Shown here: positions 25,478 to 33,936 of the stretch, in pieces
Layout of the letters: every line of letters begins with the position of its first letter
How positions within the stretch are numbered: the first letter of the stretch is position 1
DNA from: Sulfobacillus sp.
GTDB lineage: Bacteria > Bacillota > Sulfobacillia > Sulfobacillales > Sulfobacillaceae
DNA: 64,000 bases
Assembly (NCBI GenBank): GCA_027343695.1
Contig: DAHWKJ010000056.1
Span: forward strand, 1-64,000
Direction: 5' to 3'
Position numbers and translations under genes: made by a program
The notes under the pieces: generated by a model
What the model was told of the DNA's origin: nothing
The model's database searches: none
The model's input: only the letters and a program-made list of their open reading frames with translations

Positions 25478-25550
25478 CACGTCGGACATCTCAGTCTCGG
25501 AGATCTGTTATCCGCGCGAACCATATTCGGTACCAAAGGAGCGAGAACGA

Positions 25551-26357
25551 ATGAGTCAAAACCAAAACGAGTCATCCATTCTAGTCGACTCTGCAGGATC
25601 TCGGGTCACGGTGACCCTTAACCGGGCTCCCGCGAATGCTCTAGATGTCGCAACGAGCCGACTACTGTATTCCACGATGTGGGAATTATCCCAGGACCAC
25701 AATGTGAAGGTGATCCTAATCCAAAGCGCATCGCCCAAGATATTTTGTGCGGGTGCCGATGTCTCTACGGTCGAAGCGCACGATGTGGCGTTGATGGATC
25801 ATCTGGGGAAGACACTGAAGGACACCTTCCTACTGATGCGCTCGATGGGGCCCATTATCGTCGCCGCTGTCAATGGACATTGCCTAGGTGGAGGGTTAGA
25901 GCTTGCCTTGGCCGCCGATTTTCGCCTGGCGTCGGACGGTCCCGCCAAATGGGGGCTTCCAGAAATTAATCTCGGGCTCTTCCCCGGCGGTGGCGCGGTA
26001 GCTATGATGAGTCGCCTCATTGGTTCCCAAAAAGCATTTTTCATGGCATTGTCCGGCCAGCCGATTTCCGTCGGCGAAGCGTATGCGTGGGGGCTGGCCG
26101 ATGAACTCATTGCCCAGAAAGAATTTTCCGAGCGGGTGGAGCAATTTGTCACATCCATTAACGATGCCCCAGCAGTGCCCATCAAGGCGTTAAAACAAGC
26201 CGTATGGCGTGGGCAGGAAATGACTCTAGCCGGTGCCTTCGACTTTGAGCGGGTCATGCATGGACCGCTGGTTCAAACTCCCGATTGTTTCGAAGGGGTC
26301 GATGCATTTAGGGAACGCCGCCAGGCTCAGTTTGGCCAAGGGAGGATGGGAGAATGA
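25551..26357 (+). CDS. Enoyl-CoA hydratase/isomerase family protein
   Basis: A 268-residue crotonase-fold protein. FCAGADVS is the first oxyanion-hole motif. NGHCLGGGLELALAADFRLA contains the second oxyanion-hole Gly and the acidic residue typical of the family. WGLPEINLGLFPGGGA carries the second acidic position. Crotonases act on CoA thioesters, and PaaG-type members isomerise ring epoxides to oxepins. That makes it a candidate partner of the epoxidase-like complex. The stop overlaps the FAA hydrolase start. GGAGCG precedes the ATG. Confidence 0.9.
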   Translation: MSQNQNESSILVDSAGSRVTVTLNRAPANALDVATSRLLYSTMWELSQDHNVKVILIQSASPKIFCAGADVSTVEAHDVALMDHLGKTLKDTFLLMRSMGPIIVAAVNGHCLGGGLELALAADFRLASDGPAKWGLPEINLGLFPGGGAVAMMSRLIGSQKAFFMALSGQPISVGEAYAWGLADELIAQKEFSERVEQFVTSINDAPAVPIKALKQAVWRGQEMTLAGAFDFERVMHGPLVQTPDCFEGVDAFRERRQAQFGQGRMGE

Positions 26358-27241
26358 AAATTGCCGTGTTCGATGAATATCGGATTGGGATTGTTGACGG
26401 TTCAGACCTGATTGATGTGACCGAGGCCTGTCCGTCTTATTCTAATACGTGGCCTCCTGTTTTTATGTTGCCATTCATTGAAGAGTTCACCAACATACGG
26501 CCCAAGATTGAGGATTTAATACGGAGGCGAAGCCGGATGGTGGCGCTTCGAGACGTCCGCCTTCGGCCTCCTGTACCCATGCCGACCAAAATCTTGGCGG
26601 CCCCCGTGAACTATCAGCGGCACCAAAAAGAGATGACGGCGAAAGGGGCCGTTTATGAAGGGATGGTGCTTCACACTGTGGCCCAGTATGGCGTGTTCCT
26701 TAAACCTTCTTCTTCCTTAGTGGGTAGCGACAGTGTAATCGAACTGCCATTTTCTGACCGGCGAACCGATCACGAAGCGGAATTAGCGGTTGTAATCGGA
26801 CGTCGAGGACGTAATATCCGTCGTGAAGAGGCCTACGACTACGTCTTTGGGTATACCGGTTTGATGGACATTACGGTGCGGGGACACGAAGATCGCACAT
26901 ACCGCAAGGGGTTCGACGGATTTACTCCCATGGGCCCGTATGTGGTGACCAAAGATGAGATGAGCGATCCCCAACATATCGGGTTAGAGTTGACGGTCGA
27001 TGGGGAAGTTCGCCAAGTTGGTAACACCGAGGACCTCATCTTTGACATTCCGCGTCTCATTGAAGCGGCCTCATTTCAAACCACATTGTATCCCGGGGAC
27101 ATCATTTCCACTGGGACACCGGAAGGAGTCGGGCCCATTAGGGCTGGTAATACGGTGCGGTTAACGGTCGAAGGAATCGGCGAGTTGGTCGTGCGGGTCA
27201 GTCAAGGGCACCCTGATTCTCGACGCGGCTTAGATATCTAA
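26354..27241 (+). CDS. FAA-family hydrolase, candidate maleylpyruvate/fumarylpyruvate hydrolase
   Basis: A 295-residue FAA-fold protein. DHEAELAVVIGRRG holds the E-x-E metal ligands, YVFGYTGLMDITVRG the lid region, and GDIISTGTPEGVG the C-terminal motif. The usual NDVSARD is replaced by MDITVRG, so substrate binding differs from the paralogue at 6369. Since a gentisate dioxygenase is three genes away, the natural proposal is hydrolysis of maleylpyruvate or fumarylpyruvate to pyruvate plus a C4 acid. It overlaps the upstream gene by 4 bp. Confidence 0.85.
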   Translation: MKIAVFDEYRIGIVDGSDLIDVTEACPSYSNTWPPVFMLPFIEEFTNIRPKIEDLIRRRSRMVALRDVRLRPPVPMPTKILAAPVNYQRHQKEMTAKGAVYEGMVLHTVAQYGVFLKPSSSLVGSDSVIELPFSDRRTDHEAELAVVIGRRGRNIRREEAYDYVFGYTGLMDITVRGHEDRTYRKGFDGFTPMGPYVVTKDEMSDPQHIGLELTVDGEVRQVGNTEDLIFDIPRLIEAASFQTTLYPGDIISTGTPEGVGPIRAGNTVRLTVEGIGELVVRVSQGHPDSRRGLDI

Positions 27242-27302
27242 TTACACATCTAGTTTCCGCTTCACGATCGCGTATGACACCACATGAAGGGAATGATTTC
27301 CG

Positions 27303-28841
27303 ATGGCAGTGCAGTGGGCGTTTGAAGTGGCCTGTGAGCGGACCCCGAGCCGTCTGGCGGTTGTACAAGGATCCATCCGCTGGTCATTTGGCGATCTTTG
27401 GGAGCATGCTAGCAAGCTTGCCCGAGTCTTTACCGAAAAGGGACTTGTAGTCGGTGATCGGGTTTTGGTGGGGTTGCGAAACACCCCGGAAAACGTGGCG
27501 GTATTTTTTGCTACACAAATGAACGGACTGGTCTACGTACCAATAAATTACAGAGTTCATGCAAGTTCGGTTCAGTATTTTTGGCAGTATTCGGGGGCCT
27601 CGTTAGGAATTCTGGAGTCGGATCTTATCGAAGGATTGTTGCAGGCTGATCCGTTCTGGGTCGGCGCCCAGGCGGCGGACAATTTATGGATTGGCGATTC
27701 GCGCTTATGGGAACGCACCCACGGCACGGACCGACTATTCATCCAACCCCAGGTGGATGACGGAAACCTTTCTATGATTCTCTTTACGTCGGGTACGACC
27801 GGCAAGCCTAAGGGGGTTCCACTGACGCATGGCAATGTGCTAGCTCGTACCCTCGGTCCGTCACTCAATTGGGACTGTCCTCATGACGCTCAAGAACGGG
27901 TGCTGGGGATTATGCCGCTCTATCACACTATTGGACTGCAAGCCTGTTTGCTGTATGGGATATTGCAAAATCACACCTATTACCCTGTCGCGCAATTTTC
28001 TCCAGCCTCAACTCTCAAGTTAATCGAGTCGGAGCGTATTACCCATGTTTTTGGGACCCCGACCCATTTGTACGCTTTAGTGACAGAGCCCACTCTTGGA
28101 CAAATCGACACGTCTTCTCTGACCCACATACTGTACGGCGGGGCGCCGATGAGTCCTTACGTGATTCAAGGCTGTGCCGAACGTTTGTGCTCTCGCATCA
28201 CTTATGTTTACGGGAATACCGAGACGTATAACGCGCTATATCACCGAGAAGCGGCACGGACCTTGGAGCAATCAGTTGGTGGGATTTACCATCGCGTTCG
28301 AGTGGTAGAGATTGGGGGCACACCGGACCAATTGGTGGATCGTGGCCACGAAGGAGAACTCATCATTGACGTGCGTTCACCGGAGTCCTTTAAAGGCTAT
28401 TGGAACTTGCCGGAAAAGACAGGGGAAAAGGTTAAGGAAGGATGGTATTTTTCTGGAGATAGTTGCCGCTGGGAAGGAGAAAACACTTATCGGGTAACGG
28501 GCCGCGTGGACGATATGATCATTAGCGGGGGAGAAAATATCCAGCCCGTGACGGTAGAAAACGCGTTATTGGGTCATCCCGATGTATTGGATGTGGCGGT
28601 GGCGGGGATTCCGGATGAACACTGGGGGCAGAAAGTGAAGGCCTATGTGGTAACGCGTAACGCGGGTCTCGCGGTGAGCGATTTGGATCAATGGGTTAAA
28701 ACCAGGTCGACACTAGACCCTTATATGCGGCCCCGTTCCTATCAATTTGTTGCCGACATTCCCCGAAATCCCAGTGGCAAAATTCTTCGACAGTCTCTCA
28801 ACACACTCGATCAAAATTCCTTAGGGGAGGCTCTGTCATAG
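27303..28841 (+). CDS. AMP-dependent acyl-CoA synthetase/ligase (aryl or acyl acid)
   Basis: A 512-residue class I adenylate-forming enzyme. ILFTSGTTGKPKGVPLTH is the phosphate-binding A3 motif, YGNTET the A5 motif, YFSGDSC the A7 region, VTGRVDDMIISGGENI the A8 hinge and NPSGKILR the A10 lysine. It is distinct from the PaaK-like ligase at 19466. Two ligases in one operon suggest activation of two acids or of substrate and a downstream product. Its stop overlaps the gentisate dioxygenase GTG start by one base. Confidence 0.9.
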   Translation: MAVQWAFEVACERTPSRLAVVQGSIRWSFGDLWEHASKLARVFTEKGLVVGDRVLVGLRNTPENVAVFFATQMNGLVYVPINYRVHASSVQYFWQYSGASLGILESDLIEGLLQADPFWVGAQAADNLWIGDSRLWERTHGTDRLFIQPQVDDGNLSMILFTSGTTGKPKGVPLTHGNVLARTLGPSLNWDCPHDAQERVLGIMPLYHTIGLQACLLYGILQNHTYYPVAQFSPASTLKLIESERITHVFGTPTHLYALVTEPTLGQIDTSSLTHILYGGAPMSPYVIQGCAERLCSRITYVYGNTETYNALYHREAARTLEQSVGGIYHRVRVVEIGGTPDQLVDRGHEGELIIDVRSPESFKGYWNLPEKTGEKVKEGWYFSGDSCRWEGENTYRVTGRVDDMIISGGENIQPVTVENALLGHPDVLDVAVAGIPDEHWGQKVKAYVVTRNAGLAVSDLDQWVKTRSTLDPYMRPRSYQFVADIPRNPSGKILRQSLNTLDQNSLGEALS

Positions 28842-29878
28842 TGGCGAAAAAGGAATATTACGAAGATGTCAGGAAACAAAATTTAGAACCTTTATGGACC
28901 ATTCCCGACTGGTTTTTATCCGCAGAACCACTAAAAACCTACGGTCCATATCAGTGGAAGTGGCAAGACGTGTACCCCCGACTCTTAGGCGCCGGCGAGC
29001 ATATGGTTCCGGGTCTAGCAGGATCTCGTCGGGTATTAGTGTATGCCCACCCAGAGCTACGACAATCGCTCGGAACGACTCACACTCTCAATGTTGCCAT
29101 GCAAATGATATTACCGGGAGAAAAAGCTCCTGCACATCGCCACACGCCGCTTGCGATCCGGTTTATCATTAGTGGTAGCGGTGCGTCGACAACCGTCAAC
29201 GGAGAGCGCATGGCCATGGAGTCTGGAGACTTTTTGGTTACCCCGCGGTGGGCATGGCATGATCATCGCCACGATGGCGATGGACCCATGATTTGGATGG
29301 ATGGACTCGACATTCCGATTACCCGATTTCTCAATGGCGTGTTCGTGGAATCCTATAGAGAAGCGATGCAAGCCGTTACAGTCGCCGATAACGAATCTAG
29401 AAAGCTCTTTGGTATAGCAGGAATTTATCCTAAACAGATAGATTCGCTGACGCCCGCCAATGAATCCTTGATGGCATATCCTTGGGCAAACACGCTCGAG
29501 GCGTTGAGAAATGCTCGGGAAACGGTTACCGATCCCTTTGAAGGGGCGATTGTCGAGTACCGTAACCCGAGAACCGGAGGATCCGTGCTCCCCACGTTGG
29601 GTGCCACGATGCAGTCGTTGTTGCCGGACGAAGAGACCCAATCTCATCGCCACACGTCCAGTGCGGCCTATTATGTCTATCGCGGGCAGGGTCGTACCTT
29701 TATCGATGGAACAGCATATGACTGGAACGAAGGGGATGTGTTGATTGTCCCACCGTGGTCATGGCATGCCCATCGTAACCTCAGTAACCAACACGAGGCT
29801 TTTCTGTTCGCAATCACCGATGAACCGATGTTGAGGGCCATGGGTCTATATCGCGAGGAAAGAGGTCCTCAAAAATGA
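28841..29878 (+). CDS. Gentisate 1,2-dioxygenase
   Basis: A 345-residue bicupin, the length of known gentisate dioxygenases. The N-terminal cupin has APAHRHTPLAIRFIISG and WAWHDHRHDG, and the C-terminal one has SHRHTSSAAYYVYRG and WSWHAHRN. The N-terminal run before the first cupin (residues about 15-60, EPLWTIPDWF, then a short W-x-W segment) is characteristic of the family. With Fe(II) it cleaves gentisate between C1 and C2 to maleylpyruvate. The GTG start overlaps the ligase stop. It fixes the lower pathway of this operon. Confidence 0.88.
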   Translation: MAKKEYYEDVRKQNLEPLWTIPDWFLSAEPLKTYGPYQWKWQDVYPRLLGAGEHMVPGLAGSRRVLVYAHPELRQSLGTTHTLNVAMQMILPGEKAPAHRHTPLAIRFIISGSGASTTVNGERMAMESGDFLVTPRWAWHDHRHDGDGPMIWMDGLDIPITRFLNGVFVESYREAMQAVTVADNESRKLFGIAGIYPKQIDSLTPANESLMAYPWANTLEALRNARETVTDPFEGAIVEYRNPRTGGSVLPTLGATMQSLLPDEETQSHRHTSSAAYYVYRGQGRTFIDGTAYDWNEGDVLIVPPWSWHAHRNLSNQHEAFLFAITDEPMLRAMGLYREERGPQK

Positions 29879-31101
29879 GTGCGGCTGAATCGAAGCAGCG
29901 GCGTGGGCCTTTAGCTGGTCTACGAGTGGTGGAACTCGGTACCTTAATCGCGGGACCTTTCGCATCGCGCTTGTTAGCGGATTACGGAGCCCACGTCATT
30001 AAAATCGAAGCCCCGGACGCACCCGACCCGATGCGGGATTGGGGCCAGGTAACGTTTAGTGAGGAAGATTGGCATCTTTGGTGGGCGGTACAATCTCGGA
30101 ATAAAGAGCTCATTACCCTAAACTTGCGCCATCCCAAAGGACAAGAGCTCTTTCGGCGACTCATTTCTCACGTAGATATTCTGATTGAAAATTTTCGCCC
30201 CGGCACCATGGAAAAATGGGGATTGGGGTACGATGACCTGCACCAAATCCATCCGGGATTGGTCATGGTTCGGGTGTCTGGTTTTGGTCAAACGGGGCCT
30301 TATCATGATCGGGCAGGATTTGGATCGGTGGCTGAGGCGATGGGGGGGATTCGTTATCTTAATGGTTTTGCAGATCGTCCTCCCACTCGGTTCGGAATTT
30401 CGCTCGGAGACGCTTTAGGCTCTCTGTATGCGGTGATCGGAGGGCTTGCGGCGATTCAAGCGAGGCACCTTACAGGGCAAGGGCAAATGGTTGACTGTGC
30501 CATTACTGAAGCCGCGTTTAGCCTTTTGGAAAGTGCGGTTCCGGAGTATGGGCTTACGGGCCACATTCGCGAGCGGCAAGGAAATATTTTACCAGGGATA
30601 GCCCCATCTAATACGTATTCTACGCGAGACGGCCAGTTTATTGTGATTGGGGCGAATCAAGATCGCGTGTTCCGACGGCTGTCCGAGGTAATGGGTCAAC
30701 CTCAATTAGCGGAAGATCCGCGTTATTCGACTCATGTGGCCCGCGGGGAGAATCAAGCGTCTCTAGATGCCGTAGTGGAATCGTGGACCATACAATACGA
30801 TCTGACAGACATAGCGCAACGTTTGAATCAAGCAGGAATTCCGGCGGGGCCCATTTTTTCCATCGAGGACATTTTTTCGGATCCTCATTTTCAATCCAGG
30901 GACATGATTGTTACGGTTGAAGATCCGCAATGGGGGTCCGTTCCCATCCCAGGCGTAGTGCCGAAGTTTTCGGATACCCCCGGTGAGGTTAGGCATCTCG
31001 GACGGCATGATATAGGGTCAGATAATGTGAAGGTATACGCAGAATGGCTGGGCTTGACTACTGAGGAAATGCTTCTGTTGCAAGAGCAACAGGTTATCTG
31101 A
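29875..31101 (+). CDS. Class III CoA-transferase (CaiB/BaiF family)
   Basis: A 408-residue CoA-transferase. GTLIAGPFASRLLADYGAHV is the N-terminal CoA-binding entry, LNLRHPKGQELF and ENFRPGTMEKWGLGYDDL follow, and ISLGDALGSLYAV has the catalytic Asp position. GQMVDCAITEA is the next conserved block. It overlaps the dioxygenase stop by 4 bp. Paired with the HMG-CoA-lyase-like gene downstream, it could load CoA onto a C4 or C5 dicarboxylate such as malate or citramalate before carbon-carbon cleavage (inference). Confidence 0.88.
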   Translation: MSAAESKQRRGPLAGLRVVELGTLIAGPFASRLLADYGAHVIKIEAPDAPDPMRDWGQVTFSEEDWHLWWAVQSRNKELITLNLRHPKGQELFRRLISHVDILIENFRPGTMEKWGLGYDDLHQIHPGLVMVRVSGFGQTGPYHDRAGFGSVAEAMGGIRYLNGFADRPPTRFGISLGDALGSLYAVIGGLAAIQARHLTGQGQMVDCAITEAAFSLLESAVPEYGLTGHIRERQGNILPGIAPSNTYSTRDGQFIVIGANQDRVFRRLSEVMGQPQLAEDPRYSTHVARGENQASLDAVVESWTIQYDLTDIAQRLNQAGIPAGPIFSIEDIFSDPHFQSRDMIVTVEDPQWGSVPIPGVVPKFSDTPGEVRHLGRHDIGSDNVKVYAEWLGLTTEEMLLLQEQQVI

Positions 31102-31136
31102 GCGGAAAGAAAAGAATGGGCACGGAGGTGTCGCAT

Positions 31137-32012
31137 GTGGACCAGGTGACAATTGTGGATGTAACGTTGCGGGACGGATTGCAAGACCAGCCGCAGCGGG
31201 TGGCCACGGACGATAAGGTGCAACTGGCGCGACTCTTGATTCAGGCGGGATATCAGGAGCTCGAATTGACTTCTATGGTGCGGCCTGATTGGATTCCCCA
31301 AACGTCTGATGCAGAGGCAGTGATTCGGGGTGTTGGCGCGCAGTCAGGTTTACGGCGTCACGTGCTGGTTCCAAATCGGCGAGGACTGGAACGGGCTTTG
31401 GCCACGGATTCCGAGGTGATCACGTTTGTCATTTCAGCCAGTACCCAGCATAATCAAAGAAATTTGAACTGCACTACCGAGGAAAGTTTGGCGCGCGTGA
31501 CCCCCCTTATTAATGCCGCCAAAGAGGCTGGGCGATTCGTGCGTGGAACCATATCTACGGCGTTTGGGTGCACCCTTCAGGGGACCGTAGCCCCTCGTGC
31601 AGTACTTTCGGTGGTCGATACCTATGTCAACGCGGGAGTGAACCAAATTTGTTTGGCGGACACCGTGGGGATGGCAACCACAGAGATTTTTGATATCCTT
31701 CTCGAGACGGTATTATCCTACGTGGATTCGAGTCGGTTAGCGATACATCTTCATGAGGGATCAGGGTCACCCATCCTTCGCCTGGTGGACCATGCGTTGG
31801 TCTATGGGATTAGGACTTTTGATGCCGCATTAGGAGGTCTTGGGGGATGTCCGTTTGCTCCCGGGGCGGAGGGGAATCTTAAGGCTGAAATGCTCATTCC
31901 ACATGTGGAGAGCCATGGCTATTGGACAGGGATCGACAGCACCCAATTGCCGGCGATTGCCTTGACCTTGGGAATGGCGCTGGGAAAGGGAAGCCCCATC
32001 GCGGCAGGTTAG
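31137..32012 (+). CDS. HMG-CoA lyase-like protein (DRE-TIM metallolyase)
   Basis: A 291-residue DRE-TIM barrel. VTIVDVTLRDGLQ is the N-terminal signature with the metal Asp and catalytic Arg. LGGCPFAPGAEGN is the Cys loop of the HMG-CoA lyase branch. The usual H-F-H-D-T is H-L-H-E-G, keeping both His ligands but changing the rim residue. The GTG at 31137 is preferred, 8 bp after GGAGG; ATG 31116 is an alternative that would add seven residues. It should cleave a 3-hydroxy-3-methyl acyl-CoA such as HMG-CoA or citramalyl-CoA. Confidence 0.85.
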   Translation: MDQVTIVDVTLRDGLQDQPQRVATDDKVQLARLLIQAGYQELELTSMVRPDWIPQTSDAEAVIRGVGAQSGLRRHVLVPNRRGLERALATDSEVITFVISASTQHNQRNLNCTTEESLARVTPLINAAKEAGRFVRGTISTAFGCTLQGTVAPRAVLSVVDTYVNAGVNQICLADTVGMATTEIFDILLETVLSYVDSSRLAIHLHEGSGSPILRLVDHALVYGIRTFDAALGGLGGCPFAPGAEGNLKAEMLIPHVESHGYWTGIDSTQLPAIALTLGMALGKGSPIAAG

Positions 32013-32066
32013 TCTGGCCCCTGGTGATGGGATTGACGGCAGGAAAAATGGCTAGGAGGTTGCTTG

Positions 32067-32507
32067 ATGGTGTTTCACGGGAATGAAACAATGATGTTTG
32101 GGGACGTGGATGCCTCGGGATTGGGACATTTCGCGCATCAGGTTAGGTTGCTTGAACGCGCTGAATTTCAATTTATGAGTCATGTCGGCATTGATCCTCA
32201 CGAATGGTTTATGAAGCGCTATTTGTTCCCGCGAGTAAAGCTAGAAGTGGACTACACGGCACCGTTGCACTTTGCTGATAATGTGCGGTTAGATGTTCAG
32301 GTGGGACATCTTGGCCGCACCTCTTTTTCTTTGGTTATTGACGTGATAAATATGACGACTCGTGCTAAGGCCATGGCGGCACGGATGGTCATCGTCGTAT
32401 TGGATCCGACTACGGAGCAACCGACGTTATTGCCTATGGAACTTCGTGGTGCGTTTGAGCCATACCTAGTAGAGCCAGTCAAATCTGTTGATGGAGGGGA
32501 GGAGTGA
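32067..32507 (+). CDS. Acyl-CoA thioesterase, 4-hydroxybenzoyl-CoA thioesterase (hot-dog) family
   Basis: A 146-residue hot-dog protein. The active-site motif FGDVDASGLGHFAHQVRLLERAEF-like region (residues about 11-34) carries the catalytic Asp of the 4HBT family (D-x-D-x-x-G-x-x-x-F/Y). TAPLHFADNVRLDV and later strands follow the usual plan. In an operon that makes CoA esters but has a dioxygenase for free gentisate, a hydroxybenzoyl-CoA thioesterase is exactly the step needed to release gentisate. TAGGAGG precedes the ATG at 32067; TTG 32064 is alternative. Confidence 0.85.
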   Translation: MVFHGNETMMFGDVDASGLGHFAHQVRLLERAEFQFMSHVGIDPHEWFMKRYLFPRVKLEVDYTAPLHFADNVRLDVQVGHLGRTSFSLVIDVINMTTRAKAMAARMVIVVLDPTTEQPTLLPMELRGAFEPYLVEPVKSVDGGEE

Positions 32508-32520
32508 GGAGTCCGCAGAA

Positions 32521-32788
32521 ATGGTGACCATCGACTGTGGAGCCCAGGGTTAGGGCTATAAATTACATAAACCGCTGATCATGGGCATAGGCATGCCACC
32601 CGACTCGATGCGGATAATCTATGACATTGTGGCAAAAGCCGGGTTGGAGCGGCTCGGCGCGGTGCGACCAGTCGCGATGTGGGTGTCGCAGTCCGTCATT
32701 CATTGAGCGCGCCGGGTATGGGGAGGCCTTCGGTCATGGGGTAGGGGTCGATGTCCTGAAACATCCCTATGCGGTAACTAGTTCATAA
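32521..32788 (+). pseudogene. Decayed C-terminal fragment of an M24 (Xaa-Pro) aminopeptidase
   Basis: Reading from 32521 gives MVTIDCGAQG, a stop, then GY, then IYDIVAKAGLERLGAVRP. A frameshift gives GATSRDVGVAVRH, and another gives FIERAGYGEAFGHGVGVDVL before TAA at 32786-32788. These match in order the M24 segments V-x-I-D-x-G, I-Y-x-x-V-x-x-A-Q, the G-x-x-x-x-D-V linker, and G-Y-G-x-x-F-G-H-G-x-G. At least one stop and one frameshift break it, and the N-terminal half is absent. Confidence 0.7.
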
Positions 32789-32862
32789 ATGGCGGGTGGG
32801 GGATGCCGACCGGCAACTGACGCCAAGTATTTGCGGACATGGTCGTTTGGAAGGTCCGTGCG

Positions 32863-33273
32863 CTATTCACTAAATGTTTTAACTTTGACGTTAAGCTGTT
32901 GCTGGAATTGGTTGTGGGGCGTGCAGAAGCGGGCGTGTGTGGCTTCGCCGACGAGGTCGACGTTGTCGTACACTTGAATCTGAAAATAGACCTTATGTCG
33001 GTCGACCGCAACGATGGTGGCATAGGCATGGACCCGGAATCCCAACGGCGTAGGCCTGCGATGCTTCATGGCCACCTCTACTCCAAGTGATACCCAATCC
33101 GGGGGCAATGATGGTTTCAGCGCATTAGCCGCGGCAATTTCCATCAGATCGAGGAGCATAGGGGTTGCTAAGACCGGTACCCCTTCGTTTCCCAAAGTGG
33201 TTGCCAAGTGTTCTGGGCCTACGATCCAAGTGGCCTCGCCTTTTGTCCCGATTTTTGGAGAAAAAACTTGCAG
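32863..33273 (-). CDS. FlK-like hot-dog thioesterase with non-standard start codon
   Basis: The frame continues past the TTG at 33207 to a CTG at 33271-33273, 8 bp after TAGGAGG, adding IGTKGEATWIVGPEHLA, the normal family N-terminus. The resulting about 136-residue protein resembles fluoroacetyl-CoA thioesterase FlK. The Thr of GVPVLATP, the Glu of LMEIAAA and the His of KHRRPTPLG match its catalytic T-E-H set. An ATT at 33277-33279 is too close to the RBS. Encoded convergently to the operon, it is a likely CoA-ester scavenger. Confidence 0.75.
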   Translation of the reverse strand: MQVFSPKIGTKGEATWIVGPEHLATTLGNEGVPVLATPMLLDLMEIAAANALKPSLPPDWVSLGVEVAMKHRRPTPLGFRVHAYATIVAVDRHKVYFQIQVYDNVDLVGEATHARFCTPHNQFQQQLNVKVKTFSE

Positions 33274-33329
33274 GGTAATGACCTCCTAACCATAGAGGCA
33301 ATATTAAGTTTGTTTTGGATATTGATTGT

Positions 33330-33338
33330 AGTATAGCA
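33330..33338 (-). promoter_or_regulatory. Extended -10 promoter of the FlK-like thioesterase
   Basis: Read on the minus strand the site is TGCTATACT, an extended TG-N-TATACT -10 element, about 50 bp upstream of the Shine-Dalgarno. No good -35 box was found. Confidence 0.4.
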
Positions 33339-33936
33339 GATTGAAAATAGTTAGGAAGCTAAGGTTTCCGTTGTGATGGGGTTTGCATGGCCAGATTCCG
33401 CGATACACGCCTTCAGAAAGCTACAAATCTTGAAAATGGACCACATGGTCCAAATTTAGGAGGGATGAGATTCGGTAATGCCTCACTGGACAACGAAAAG
33501 GCCAACTCAGGATATCCGGTGCAATACACGCTGTGGTGTAGGCCGTGTTGTTGCCGCATACCCCATGCGAATCTCATTGGACTGATTCTTCGGCGCTGCT
33601 TGGGCCACGATTCTATCAATCTTGGAGGCAGTGGGGTTAGTTGGAGTGATGTCAATAAGCATTAGCGCTATCGCATCCCACATCACGAAGCATGGCTTAG
33701 AGCTACCGCGGAACGCCGCGGATCATGAGGATGTGATGATGCGATCTACCCGTCGTCGCGCCTGCTGAGTCGTTTGTTACGAGTCGGGCATGGTATACGC
33801 AAAGCTGAGGTAGTGGATGGACGGCGAAGGGCCCCCCTAGCGGGGACATGTGTGGACAGTTATGATGTCATAAAGGTAAATGCGCTGGGAGTGACTAACC
33901 ACGAGGCGATGGGGCCAAGGAGGCTTTGTCACAGCT
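33339..33936. other. Intergenic stretch, no gene recognised
   Basis: Short frames only (for example a 92-codon one at 33387-33665), without ribosome binding sites or recognisable motifs. Probably degraded sequence. Confidence 0.4.
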
